A DNA stretch of 60,000 nt. It comes from Zygnema cylindricum (Eukaryota; Streptophyta; Zygnematophyceae; Zygnematales; Zygnemataceae). The DNA lies in the NCBI GenBank assembly GCA_037447655.1, contig JBBHKE010002148.1:64001-124000 (forward strand), given 5' to 3'. Both the position numbers and the translations under genes were made by a program. The notes under the pieces were generated by a model. The model was not told the DNA's origin. It saw nothing but the letters and a program-made list of their open reading frames with translations, and ran no database searches. Of this stretch, positions 42,423-54,712 are shown one piece after another (position 1 is the stretch's first letter; every line of letters starts with the position of its first letter).

Positions 42423-43324
42423 TGTTGAAAATAAGTAATTGATGTTAACTTCTTAATTTGGTCTCTAGAGTGAAGAGAGAGAGAGAGAGTCACCATGGCT
42501 GCCGCCATAGTAAAAAAAAAACAGGCAGACAGGCAGACAAATTAATAGATTGCCAAAATGTTGCTCTAAACCAGATTTCAACCTAGGTCTACGAAGTATG
42601 ACATTGACGTATGCCTTAACCATTACGGCGTGAACAAAACAATACACGTATTCAGTTCGTTATGTATTTAAAGTGTTACGCAAAACGTCACTTTCATTAA
42701 ATTAGACCAAAATTGACGAAAGACATCTTTAGTCAAAAGGCGCTTGTGGACGCGAAACTAGCCGTGTAAAATACATGATCGGACGGACGTCCTCGCCCCC
42801 GCCAAACCCGAATGAATATTTGGCGGCTTTCGAACATAGCGGCTCGTAGTTCGACGTGGTGCCACATCATTGGACACCGCAAAGGATGGGAGGAGGAACA
42901 ATGGCTCCCATGTTGACAAGTGTCTACCAGAAGGCCATGTTGTACAATGGCTGTACCAGAAGTACAATCGGCCACTGTACCTTCTTGTAATATACACTCT
43001 TTTGATTGGCGGAAAGTAGAGTGGTAAGTAGTTGTAAGTAGGAGTTAAGGGACTTAGCGTGTTAGAGGCGCCTCTCTCCAAGTGACCTTTTGTATTTATA
43101 AGCCATCTTTGGCCGGCCATAACTTACTGTTCAGGGGAGCAAATTCAGTGATTTTTTTTGCGTTTGACTCAAGGAAGTATTGTCCTCACAGGGGTGAGGG
43201 TAGTCAGAATATTTGTGTGCTTGGGCGGCAAGTATTCAGTGAGAAAGTGAAAGGGTCAAATATTATCCTAGAGGCTTTACCTAGGCTGCTCATTCTGTGT
43301 GTTAATGGAGACCACATAATTTCA
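42423..43324 (+). repeat. E6 5' LTR (X family)
   Basis: TGTTGAAAATAAG ... CCACATAATTTCA, 902 bp. Reverse-oriented homologue of 34007-34933. It carries a GA microsatellite (42472-42490), a minus-strand tRNA-like block (42571-42630) and, near 43090, TTTTGTATTTATAAGCC, the complement of the TATAAATA box in E5. Confidence 0.75.
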
Positions 43325-43336
43325 GGTTATGGGCCC
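43325..43336 (+). other. E6 primer-binding site
   Basis: GGTTATGGGCCC directly after the LTR end TTTCA. The ATG inside is in frame with gag (MGPPSRVPIFN). Confidence 0.75.
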
Positions 43337-44330
43337 ACCCTCTAGGGTGCCAATATTTAATAGATCAGACTTTCTTAATTCGGAAATGATGATGGAGGGA
43401 GAAATTTTTTAGAAGCATCTATGGGGCATATTGTCCCGGCAAATTCAATGCCCATCTCCACCTGGGTTTGGAGGAACACATTTTTCTGGAACCTTCGTCA
43501 TAAAAGCTGTTAAAACATCAGCCACCATTACGAACGATGACGAGGAAGGGGAGGAAATAATCATGGAAGGAGAAAAGGGAGAAGTTGCTTCTCGAGGGAC
43601 TCCAATGTCAAGGACGATATCGGCACACCACCACCAGCAATGGTGACAGGGAGTTAGACCAAACGGTCAGAATATGAAAATTGGACCTATAAGGATAAGG
43701 TGGCTAAGCTGTTAATTCTCAAAAGTGTAGTGAAGGGTATTGCCATTCCCCTTATGCATGTTAGATCTTCCTCTCACATTTGGGTATCTCTAGTAAACAA
43801 ATATAAGAGTGGGTTATTCCAGCAACAACAGCTGGCATAAAATAAGATTGTAGCTTATAGTTACAAGGGAGGAAGTATGAATGATTATTGCAATGACTTA
43901 GGAGCATTATTTTGAGAACTAAAGAACGCATGTAACTCATGGTCTGAGAGACAAAGAGTAAATACAGTGATAATGAAACTACCTGAAGAGTATGAGAATA
44001 TCATTAATCGGTTGCAGGATCTAGGTGATACCAATTGGAATTGGGATGATACAATGGGGATGATTTTAGTGAAAGAGAGTACCATAAAACTTAAGAAAGG
44101 AAGTCCGGGTGTTCAAGCATTGGCTGCAAGATGTGATTGGCGGAAGCGTGATGAGGAAAAGGGAAAGGATCCTTATCAAAACTTTGGAGGAAAAAGACAA
44201 GGAGGTGGCAAATTTGATCGAAAGAGGAGAGGAGCTCTAAAGGTGGATTATTTCGCTTTTGCAAGAAACCGTGACATTATATGGCAGATTGTGTCAACCT
44301 TACATATCTTCGACTAAAAAATGGAGAAGG
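43325..44330 (+). pseudogene. gag: E6 gag
   Basis: MGPPSRVPIFNRSDF, then shifted segments (MEGEKGEVASRGTPMS and others), VIMKLPEEYENIINRLQDLG and the basic stretch WRKRDEEKGKDPYQNFGGKR that parallels E5. The zinc knuckle near 44240-44290 is damaged: RFCKKP*HYMADC, with the first Cys changed to Arg and Gly to a stop. Several frame changes. Confidence 0.75.
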
Positions 44331-44854
44331 TTCCTCAGAAGATGGAGGAAAGAAAAAGGCTGTTCTGACTGAAGTTCATGACGAGGAAGAAGATGACGTA
44401 TTTGAACTAGAAAAGGAGCTTGAGGAGCTTCTTCTTAAATCAAAAACCACTAAGAAGCATACAGGCATTCTACAAAGACAAAAGTGTGCTTTCGGAGGTA
44501 ACAGGGATCCACCTGAGGATGGGTGGATCATAGACTCAGGGGCCTCAATGCATATGTGCAAGGATAAGAGTGGTTTACTAAATTAAGAAAAATTCCAACA
44601 GTTGAGATAGAGTATGGAAATGGTAGAGAAGAAACCACAAGTTTTGTTGGATCGGTTGATTGAAAGGTTCTAGTTGATGGAAAGGCTTCAATTGTAACAC
44701 TCTCAGATGTTCTTTACATTCCACAGCTTAGCAAGAATCTAGTCTCTACAGTTGTTCTAGATGAAAAAGAGTTCGAAACAGAAACCAAGAAAGGAATCTT
44801 TACAGCTAGCTTTGAAATGAGGTTTATTTCAGAGCTGAAAAGGGTAATCAAGGA
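44331..44854 (+). pseudogene. pol: E6 protease
   Basis: DGWIIDSGASMHMCKDKSG carries an intact copia protease motif (DSGA). After a shift near 44583 the frame reads IPTVEIEYGNGREET, SIVTLSDVLYIPQLSKNLVS, the usual protease C-terminal landmarks, with stops. Upstream is an acidic Glu-rich segment from 44331. Confidence 0.75.
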
Positions 44855-45429
44855 ATGTTCAGAAATGTACTTTGCAATGAAAAGGGTGTTCTCTATTTAT
44901 GTGGAAGTGATATGATGCTTTGGCACAAGAGGTTGGGGCAGGTGAATCTAGACAGATTAAAGAAAATGAAGAAAAATGGAATAGTGGATGGGATTGAGTT
45001 TAGAGATGATGAGACCTCAGATGATAGTAGTGGATGTGCCCAAGGGAAGATTCATAAACTCCCATTTCCAAAGGCATCTACATTTAGAAGAGAGAAAGTA
45101 TTAGATCTAGTTCACACTGATGTTTCGGGACCATCTAGGTATGCTTCACATGGGGGGAAGAGATGGCTGTTAACCATTACAGATGATTAGTCTAGATACA
45201 CTAAGGTATTTTTACTTAGACATAAGTCAGAGGTACTAAGATGTTTCAAAGAATACAAAGTATGGAGTGAAAAATTACATAAAACCTGAATAAATGAGAT
45301 AAGAAGTGATAATGGGAAAGAATACACCTCAAAAGTATTTGAAGAATTTTTTAATGAAGAAGGAATCCATCATGAGAAAACTGTTCTTTATAATCCGGAA
45401 AAAAATGGAGTAGCAGAAAGAGTGAATAG
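44855..45429 (+). pseudogene. pol: E6 integrase, N-terminal part and core
   Basis: MLWHKRLGQVNLDRLKKMKK with GCAQGKIHKLPFPK (zinc region), Asp in LVHTDVSGP, TITDD followed by a stop, then a continued frame with Asp in IRSDNGKEY and Glu in NGVAERVN. All three catalytic residues remain despite the stops. It is interrupted right after AERVN by the solo LTR. Confidence 0.8.
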
Positions 45430-46170
45430 TGTTGTTTTTAGAAAGCTTTAGTCCTCTCTATGCCTCAACTGTGAAGGAGAGAGAGTTGTTTAGGACTTAA
45501 ACTATTTTTGGTTGAGTTCGGTTCAGTACTTACCAAAATTAGTGTGACAGTGAAGTTGGGAGTTCACGGTTCATTCACACTTGGACACGCGTCGTCACTT
45601 GGGAGAATGCGTGAGTATGTCCTTCGTGGACGTACGGAAATTCGGCATGACCACGGGACTTCGTGAAGTCAGTTCTACGGTGCCAAATCCTCTAATCGGA
45701 CGGCTGATAGCCCCCGGCAACAAATAGTGACGAGGCGTGACTAGATCATTATCACTTTACGTTTTCTCAACTTCGGTGTAAATATTTGTGATAGAATGTT
45801 GGATGTACGGCTGGATTGCCTCCGTACAGCTTAGTGTAGTTTCGGTGTATAGAAGTAGGACTTAGTGAATTTGATTTTTAGGAACAAATGATATGAAAAC
45901 TATACACTCAGTTTTGTGTAATTACATTTCTACATATCTCACAGATCTGTGAGTGGAATTAAATGAAATTTTGTGTGTGTGTTCTTTTGTATGTTATCTA
46001 AAGTGTGGCGAATTTTCAGATCGATTGGAGCGTTTTTCGGAAAGTTATAGTCTGTCAAAGCTGCTGTTTAGCCATCGGTATTTGTGGAAGCTTCCTCTCT
46101 TGATTTGTTCTACGATGACTACTGCTGCATCTTCTTCATCTTCAGTGCCAGCAATTGTCTCAGAACAACA
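45430..46170 (+). mobile_element. Solo LTR with perfect 5-bp TSD and an internal gag start
   Basis: TGTTGTTTTTAG ... CAGAACAACA, 741 bp, flanked by AATAG on both sides (45425-45429 and 46171-46175). The LTR 3' end contains ATG 46115-46117 opening MTTAASSSSSVPAIVSEQ, which runs in frame to the last base. This is the gag N-terminus pattern of E7-E9. With exact boundaries from the TSD, it shows that the start codon belongs to the LTR and not to the internal region. It contains CTCTCC- and ACGGCT-type words and one CACAGATCTGTGAG palindrome near 45940. Confidence 0.85.
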
Positions 46171-46706
46171 AATAGAATTTAGGAGACATGTCCAGAAGTA
46201 TGCTAACTGATAAAAGAATAGGATTACAGTTTTGGGGTGAGTCTATGAACTATGTTAACTTTATCAAAAATTGAGTGCTAACTTCGGCAAATAAGGAGGA
46301 AACTTCGTATGAAAGGTGGACGGGAAGAAAACCAGATTTGTCTAGTTTGAGAGTGTTCGGAAGTCAAGTCTACAGTTTGGATTCCGATAAGACTTAATGG
46401 AAGTTAGAGGGAAGAGGGAAACCGTGATATCTTGTAGGATATCATGAGAGCACAAAAGGACATCGAGTGAATGACTTGAAGAAGAGAGATATCATTTTGG
46501 TAAAACACATAGTTGTGATGAACGAAGTAAATTCTATTGATCCTTTCAAATATAACATAGAAGTAAAAATCAGATTTGAACCGGGTTAGTTTTTTGACTT
46601 TGACTTTGGAAATGAAGAGAAGGAAGACGAGGAGAAGGAACAATTTGTAGATATACCAGAAGACAAGGACAAAAATACAATATCCAAAGAAACGCCACAA
46701 TACGAA
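46171..46706 (+). pseudogene. pol: E6 integrase C-terminal part
   Basis: Resumes after the solo LTR as RSMLTDKRIGLQFWGESMNY, SYERWTGRKPDLSSLRVFGS, GYHESTKGHRVNDLKKRDI, with stops. An acidic linker (NEEKEDEEKEQFVDIPED) leads into the RT frame. Confidence 0.75.
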
Positions 46707-47686
46707 GTGGAAACCGAAGAAGAACTTGATCAATTACTGGAATTGGAAGACAATGGAGTTGAAAATCTTCCTAAACGAAATCTGAGGATGCCTTTTATAC
46801 CGACGTCAGATTTTGAAGGAGGAAGAAGTAGTAAACGGCTTCAAGAAAGACAAGTAAATAACCAACTTACAAAAATGTCTCACCCAGATGAACCTCACAC
46901 ATACTTAGAGGCCATAAATACCCCAGAGAGCAGCCGGTGGATCACTGCCATGAATGAAGAAATGGCTTCCATCATGGAAGCCAATACATGGGAGATAGTA
47001 GACTGTCCACCAGATCGAAAACCGATTGGATGTAAGTGGGTTTTTAAGCTTAAACTAAACCCAAATAATTCCATTGAAAGATATAAAGCTAGGTTGGTTG
47101 CTAAAGGTTATACTCAGAAAGAAGGAATAGACTATGAAGAAACCTTTGCACCGGTAGTCAGATTTCCCTCTGTCATAATCCCCTTAAGCTTAGCCACAGC
47201 AGAGGATATGGAAATACATCAGATGGATATTAAAACCGCCTTCTTACACGGAGAGTTAGAAGAAGAAATCTACATGAGGCAACCGGAAGGATTCGTGGAA
47301 AGTGGAGAAGAAAGCAAGGTGTGCAAACTGATAAAATCACTTTATGGCCTTAAGCAAGCCCCGCGGCAGTGGAACATCAAATTAGATGAATTTTTGACAG
47401 GTTTGGGATACATTAGAATAATTTTAGATCACTCCATATATATATATTTGAGGATGAAAATGGAGTGATATTTATTGCTATTTATGTTGATGATATGTTA
47501 GTCTTAAGCAAGTCTATAGATATGATTAACAAACTCAAACAGGATCTGAGAAGTCCGTTTTACATGAAAGATCTCGGCGAAGCAAAATAAATTTTGGGGA
47601 TTCAAATGGAGAGAGATACAGGGAATAGAATTGTAAGACTCACTCAGAAAGAAGTTATCGGTAATATGCTAGAAAAGTTTAAAGTA
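46707..47686 (+). pseudogene. pol: E6 reverse transcriptase
   Basis: 253-residue open frame 46707-47468: [97 protein letters not shown]. After a shift: IFIAIYVDDMLVLSKSIDM and MKDLGEAK with a stop, then LGIQMERD..LTQKEVIGNMLEKF up to the satellite junction. The YVDD box is intact. The best-preserved RT N-terminus in the window. Confidence 0.85.
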
Positions 47687-48985
47687 TGTTTCTATCACAA
47701 ATTTTAGTTTGCACTAACAAATATATTTGCAACGAACATCTTTTACTGTTAGCTCTCACAAAAATAGGTAAAATAAACTCCGAACCATGTTTGTAACACA
47801 ACTTTGTATTTGCGCTAACAACAATATTGGTAACAAACACTTTAGATTGTTAACGCTCACAAAAATTGCTCAAAAAAACTCTCAACCTTGATTATACTCA
47901 AATTTGTGTTTGTTCTAACAATAATTTCTTGTAACGAACAACATTTGTTACTATCCTCACAAAAACATTAAAAAAAACCCTCAACTATGTTTGCAACATA
48001 AATATGACAACAACAAAAATATTAACGAATAAAGTATATTGTTAACACACACAAAGAGAGTTAGAAAAAACCCTAAACTATGATCTATAATGAATTTGAG
48101 TTTGCGCTAACAAAGATATTTTTGCAACGAACAACTTTTATTGTTCGCTCTCACAAAAAGAGGTAAAATAAACTCAAAACCATGTTTGTAACACAACTGT
48201 GTGTTTACGCTAACAACAATATTGGCAACAATCACTTTATATTGTAAACGCTCACAAAAATTGTTTAAATAAACTCTTAACCATGTTTATACTCAAATTT
48301 GTGTTTGTGCTAACAATAAAATCTTGTAACTAGCAACATTTATTATTACCCTCACAAAAATATAAAAAAAAACCCTTAACTATGTTTGCAACACAAATTT
48401 GTGTTTGCTTTAAAAACATAAATATTAACGAACAAAGTCTTTTGTTAACGGGCACAAAGAGAGTTAGAAAAAATCCTAAACCACGTTTCTATCACAAATT
48501 TGAGTTTGCGCTAACAAAGATATTAGTAACAAACAGATTTTATTATTAGCTCTCACAAAAAGAGGTAAAATAAACTCGAAACCATGTTTGAAACACAACT
48601 TTGTGTTTGCCCTAACAACAATATTGGAAAGAAACAATTTATATTGTTAACGCTCACAAAAATTGTTCAAATAAACTCTCAACCATGGTTATAACTACAA
48701 TTTGTGTTTGCGCCAACAATAATATCTTGTAACAAACAACAATTATTATTACCCTCACAAAAACAGTAAAAAAAAACCCACAACTATGTTAGCAACCCAA
48801 ATTTGTGTTTGCGTTAACAACAAAAATGTTAACGAAAAAAGTTTATTGTTAACACACACAAAAAGAGTTAGAAAAATCCCTAAACCGTGTTTCTATCACA
48901 AATTTGAGTTTCGCTAACAAAGATATTTGCAACAAACAACTTTTATTGTTAGCTCTCACAAAAAGAGGTAAAATAAACTCTCAAA
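47687..48985 (-). repeat. Satellite array, left arm (~400-bp tetramers)
   Basis: AT-rich ~100-bp monomers in four types that succeed one another, so the same type returns after about 395-400 bp (for example the GTTTGTAACACAACT monomer near 47785, 48182 and 48582). Each monomer has a TTTGYGYTAACAA core. One type has AAAACCCTAAACC. Orientation is opposite to the right arm. About three tetramers. Confidence 0.75.
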
Positions 48986-51900
48986 GTTGTGTTACAAACA
49001 TGGTTTATGGTTTTTTTAAAAAAAATTGTGAGCGTTAACAATATAAAAAGTTTGTTACCACTTTTGCTGTTAGTGCAAACACAAACTTGTGTTATAAACA
49101 TGGTTCGGAGTTTATTTTAGTTCTTTTTGTGACAGCAAACAATAAACGTTGTTCGTTACAAAAATATCTTTGTTAGCGCAAACTCAAATTTGTGTTAGAA
49201 ACCTGGTTCAAGGATTTTTTTTACTATTCTTGTGAGCGTAACCAATGTTAAATGTTTGATAGCACTATTATTGTTAGCGCAAACAAAAACTTGTGATACA
49301 ATATGGTTTAGAGTTTATTTTACCTCCTTTTCTGACCGCGAACAAAAAACCTTGTCTGTTAAAATTTATTTGTTAGCGCAAACTCAAATTTGTGTAAGAA
49401 ACATGGTTTAGGGTTTTTTACTTAAAATACTTGTGAGCGTTATCAATAAAAAGTGTTTGTTACCACTATTGTTGTAAGCGCAAACACAAACTTGTGTTAT
49501 AAACATGGTTCAAAGTTTATTTTACCTCTTATTGTGACCGCGAACAGTTAACATCGTTTGTTACAAATATCTTTGTCAGAGCAAACTCAAATTTGTGTTG
49601 AAAACATGGTTTTGGGTTTTTTTTAACTATTTTTGTGAGCGTAAAAAATATAAAGAGTTTGTTACCACTATTGTTGTTAGCGCAAACACGAATTGTGTTT
49701 TAAACATGATTCAAAGTTTATTTTACCTCTCTTTGTGACCGCGAACAATAAACGTTGTTTCTTACAATATCTTTGAAAGCGCAAACTCAAATTTGTGTTA
49801 GAAATATGGTTTAGGGTTTTGTTTTACTATTTTTGTGATCGTAAACAATATAGAGTGTTTGTTACCAATATTGTTGTTAGCGCAAACACAAACTTTGGTT
49901 ATAAACATGGTTTGGAGTTTATTTTGCCATTTTTTTTTACTGCAAACACTAAATGTTGTTCGATACAAAAAATCTTTTTTAGCACAAACTCAAATTTGTC
50001 TTAGAAACATAGTTTAGGGATTATTTTATATATTTTTGAGAGCGTTAACAATATAAAGTGTTTGTTACCTCTATTGTTATTAGCGCAAACATAAACTTGT
50101 GTTATAAACATGGTTTACAGTTTATTTTACCTCTTTTTGTGACCCAGAACAATAAAAGTTGTTTGTTACCAGTATTTTTGTTAACACAAACTCAAATTTG
50201 TGTTACAAACATGGTTTAAAGTTTTTAAAACTAATTTTGTGAGCATTAACAGTTTAAAGTGATTGTTACCACTATTGTTGTAAGCGCAAACACAAAATTG
50301 TGTTATTAACATGGTTCAAAGTAAACTTTACCTCTTTTTGTGACCACAAACAATAAACGTTGTTTTTTACAAATATTTTTGTTAGCCCACACTCAAATTT
50401 GTGTTAGAAACATAGTTTAAGGTTTATATAAAATATTTTTGTGAGCGTTAACAACATAAATTGTTTGTTGCCACTATTGTTGTAAGCGCAAACACAAAAT
50501 TGTGTTATTAACATGGTTCAAAGTTTTTTTACCTCTTTTTGTGACCGCGAACAATAAACGTTGATGTTACAAATATATTTTTTAGCGGAAAATCAATTTT
50601 TGTTAGAAAAAGGGTTTAGAGTATTTTATGTATTTTTGTGAGCTTTAATAATAAAAAGTGTTTGTTTACACTATTGTTGGTAGCGCAAACACAAACTTGT
50701 GTAACAAACATGGTTCAGAGTTTATTTTACCTCTTATTGTGACCGTGAACAGTTAACGTCGTTTGTTACAAATATCTTTGTTAGCGGAAACTCAAATTTG
50801 TGTTAAAAACATGGTTTTGGGTTTTTTCTAACTATTTTTGTGTGCGTAAAAAATATAAAGAGTTTGTTACCACTTTTGTTGTTAGCGCAAACACAACTTT
50901 TGTTATAAACATGGCTCAAAATTTATTTTACCTCTCTTTGTGACTTCGAACAATAAACATTGTTTCTTTCAATATATTTGTTAGCGCAAACTCAAATTTA
51001 TGTTAGAAAAATGGTTTAGGGTTTTGTTTGACTTTTTTTGTGAGCGTTAACAATATAATTGATTGTTACCACTATTGTTGTTAGCGCAAACACAAACTTG
51101 TATTATAAACATGGTTTGGAGTGTATTTTACCTCTTTTTGTGACCGCGAACAATAAACATTGTTTGTTACAAATACCTTTGTAAGTGCAAACTCAAAATT
51201 GTGTTAGAAACATGGTTTAGGGTTTTTTTTTAACTATTTTTGTAAGCGTTAACAATATAATGAGTTTGTTATCACTGTTGTTTTAGCGCAAACACAAACT
51301 TGTGTCATAAATATGGTTTGGAGTTTATTATACCACTTTTTGTGACCGCGAACAATAAACGTTGTTTGTTACAAATATCTTTGTTAGTGTAAACTCACGT
51401 TTTTGTTAAATACAAGGTTTAAGGTTTTGTAAGATATTTTTGTGGGCGTTAACAATAAAAAGAGTTTGTTACCTCTATTGTTGTTAGCGCAAACATAAAC
51501 TTGTGTTATAAACCTGGTTTACAGTTTATTTAACCTCTTTTTATGACCGCGAACAATAAACGTTGTTCGTTACAAAAATATTTTTGTTAGCGCAAACTCA
51601 AATTTGTGTTAGAAACATGGTTTAGGGTTTTTTTTATCTATTTTTGTGAGCGTTAATAAGATTAAGTTTTTGTTACCACTATTAATGTTAGCGCAAACAC
51701 AAACTTATGTTATAAACATGGTTCGGAGTTTATTTTACCTCTATTTGTTAACGCGAACAATAAACGTTGTTTGTTACAATATCTTTGTTAGCCCAAACTC
51801 AAATTTGTGTTAAAAACATTGTTTAGGGTTTTTTTTAACTATTTTTGTGAGCGTTAACAATGTAAAGTGTTTGATAGCACTATTGTTGTTAGCACAAATA

Positions 51901-53404
51901 TAAACTTGTGTTATAAACATGGTTCGTAGTTTATTTTACCTCTTTTTGTGACCGAGAACAATAAACTTTGTTTGTTACAAATATCTTTGTTAGCGCAAAC
52001 TCAAATTTGTGTTATAATTATTAATTAGGGTGTTTTTTTACTAATTTGGTGAGCGTTAACAGTATAAAGTGTTTGTTAACACTATTGATGTGAGCGCAAA
52101 CACACACTTGTGTTACTCACATGGTTTGGAGTTTATTTAACCTCCTTTTATGAAGGCGAACAATAAACGTTGTTGGGTATAAAAATATATTTGTTAGGGC
52201 AAACTCAAATTTGTGTTAGAAACTTGGTTTAGGGTTTTTTTTAACTATTTTTGTGAGCGTTAACAATACAAAGAGTTTGTTACCACTATTGTTGTTAGCA
52301 CAAACACAACTTGTGTTATAAACATGGTTTCAGAGTTTATTTTACCTCTTTTTGTGACCGCGAATAATAAACGTTGTTTACTACAAATATCTTTGTTTGC
52401 GCAAACTCAAATTTTTGTAAGAAACATGACTTAGGGTTTATTTTAACTTTTTTTGCGAGCGTTAACAATATAAAGTGTTTGTGACCACTATTGTTGTAAG
52501 CGTAAACACATACATGTGTTATAAACAAGGTTCGGAGTTTATTTTACCTCATTTTGTGACCAGGGACAATAGACGTTGCTTGTTACATATATTTTTGTTA
52601 ACACAAACTCAAATATGTGATAGAAACATAGTTTAAGGTTTTTTTAAACTATTTTTGTGAGTGTTAGCAATATAAAGAGTTTGTTACCACTATTGTTGCT
52701 AGCGCAAACACAAAATTGTGTTATAAACATGGTTCGGAGTTTATTTTACCTATTTTTGTGACCACGAAAAATAAACGTTGTTTGTTACAAATATCGATGT
52801 AAGCGCAATCTCAAATTTGTGTCAGAAAAATGGTTTAGTGTTTTTTTTGAATATTTTTGTGAGTGTTAACAATATAAAGTGGTTGTTACCACTATTGTTG
52901 TTAGCGCAAACACAAGCTTCTGTTATAAACATTGTTCGGAGATTATTTTACCTCTTTTTATGACCACGAACAATACATGTTGTTTGTTACAAATATCTTT
53001 GTAAGGGCAAACTCAAATTTGTGTTACAAAAATGGTTTAGGGTTTTTTTTAACTATTTTTGTTAAAGATAATAATATAAAAAGTTTGTTACCACTATTGT
53101 TGTTAGCGCAAACACAAACTTGTGTTACACACATGGTTTGGAGTTTATTTAACCTCCTTTTAAGACCGCGAACAATAAACGTTATTGGTTACAAAAATAT
53201 TTTTGTAAGCGCAAACTGAATTATGTGTTAGACACATGGTTTAGGGTTTTTTTAAAACTATTATTATAAGAATTAACAATATAAAGAGTTAGTTACCACT
53301 ATTGTTGTTAGCGCAAACACAAACTTGTGTTACACACATGATTTGGAGTTTATTTTACCTCCTTTTATGACCGCGAACAATAAACGTTGTCGGTTACAAA
53401 TATA
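48986..53404 (+). repeat. Satellite array, right arm (~200-bp dimers)
   Basis: Alternating monomers: one with GCGCAAACACAAACTTGTG ... GAGTTTATTTTACC, the other with GCGCAAACTCAAATTTGTG ... GGTTTAGGGTTTTTT. The GAGTTTATTTTACC block returns every ~200 bp (near 49105, 49305, 49505, 49705, 49905 and so on to 53345), about 22 times. Short open frames on both strands are by-products. It ends at about 53404 in integrase sequence of E7. Confidence 0.85.
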
Positions 53405-54300
53405 TATTATTTTTTGCCTTTCAAACACAAAGACTCTATAACCTTTTGAGTGATCATCATATCATAATAGAATAACCGGTAATCCCTTCGGTTCCATTTT
53501 CCATCTATCTGTAGACGTATCCAATATAAAGCATTGACTACCAAAGACCTTGAAATGGCTAACATTTGGTTTGCTACCTGTCCAAATTTCGTAAGGAGTT
53601 GTTTCTACTGATCTTGATCCTATCCTGTTTTTAATATAAACTGCACAATTTAGAGCCTCAGCCCAGAATTTCGGATCCACATTTTTATCTGCTAGCATAG
53701 ACCTAGAGCTTTCTGTGAGAGTTATATTCCGTCTTTCCGACACCCCATTTTGTTCTGGTGAATATGGAACAGTCAATAGATGACTAATGCCTTCCTCGAG
53801 TAAAAAGGTTTCAAATTCTTTCGATGTATATTCACCACCATTGTCCGATCTGAGCTATAGAATAGATGAATTATGAAGCTTTTCAGCCCATGCTTTATAG
53901 TGTTTGAAGTGACCAAACACTTCACTCTTCTCCTTCATGAAGTAAACTTTTGTAAACCTGGAGAAATCATCTATGAAGGTAACCATGTATTTCATCCCTC
54001 CGGCAGATGGAACGTTCGCCGGACCAAAGACATCCGAATGAATTTGTTGTAAAAGTTTTGTTGACCGATGCACAAACTCCTTAGGAAATGGCAATCTGTG
54101 GATTTTGCCTAAAGCGCAACAATCGCAAGTTTTGACCGGCCCATCTGTGATTAATACACCCTCTATTTTTCTAGCAATGACCATTTTCCTCAAACTATCG
54201 TAATTTACATGGCCTAATCTTTTATGCCACAACTCATTTGAGTGCAAAACAACAAAGTACAAAACATCATTCTCCTTTGTATTAGCCATATCCATGCGAT
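53405..54300 (-). pseudogene. pol: E7 integrase
   Basis: ELWHKRLGHVNYDSLRKMVI with CDCCALGKIHRLPFPKE (zinc region), Asp in IHSDVFGPANVPS, then IDDFSRFTKVYFMKEKSEVF. The second Asp region (RSDNGGEY) near 53830 follows a stop. 53776-53462 then gives PYSPEQNGVSERRNITLTES with the catalytic Glu, WAEALNCAVYIKNRIGSRS and FGSQCFILDTSTDRWK. A stop and a frame change near 53855 separate the two parts. Confidence 0.85.
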
Positions 54301-54712
54301 ACATCTTGCTACTATCTCTAGTACCTGTAACCGCAATCTTGCAATTTTTGCTAACAACTTGCCGACCATTTTTCAAATTAACCTCAAAGCCTTTGCTCTC
54401 TTCCAACGACGTAGAAAATAGAATTTTCTTAAAGTCAGGCACAAATAAGACATTGTGAAGAGTCATTTCAATTGCTTGGCCTTCTACATCAACTAGTAAG
54501 GACACATCACCCACAGCACGAGTTTGGACACTCATTCCACAAGCATAATAAATATTTTTCTCCGGCGTTGCTTTCAGATTTTTGAAGATGGCCTTGTTCC
54601 AGCACATGTGGGCTGACGCTCCTGTACCCATTATCCATCCAGGGTCCTTGGCGCCCTCCATTGCAGCCGCCATAGCGAACAGATCTGTATCGTCCTCCAG
54701 AGAGACCGTCAA
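54301..54712 (-). pseudogene. pol: E7 protease with active-site Asp lost
   Basis: DPGWIMGTGASAHMCWNKA: the catalytic D of DTGA is G, by a single base change (GGT for GAT). The E8 sister reads WIMDTGASAHMC at 58390-58425. C-terminal landmarks TLHNVLFVPDFKKILFSTSL are present. Confidence 0.8.

Larger units (their letters stand above)
42423..47686 (+). mobile_element. E6: Ty1/copia element, 3' end lost at the satellite
   Basis: 5' LTR 42423-43324, primer site 43325-43336, then gag, protease, integrase (split by a solo LTR) and RT in order on the plus strand. The RT runs into satellite at 47686, so RNase H and the 3' LTR are missing. Stops and shifts throughout. Confidence 0.8.

Noticed and set aside
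49795-53219. Open frames within the satellite (for example 49795-50004 and 52932-53219)
   Set aside because: Produced by the repeating monomer; no start context or domain.
48986-53404. Telomeric array
   Set aside because: TTTAGGG occurs once per dimer, not in tandem; the unit is a ~100-bp satellite monomer.
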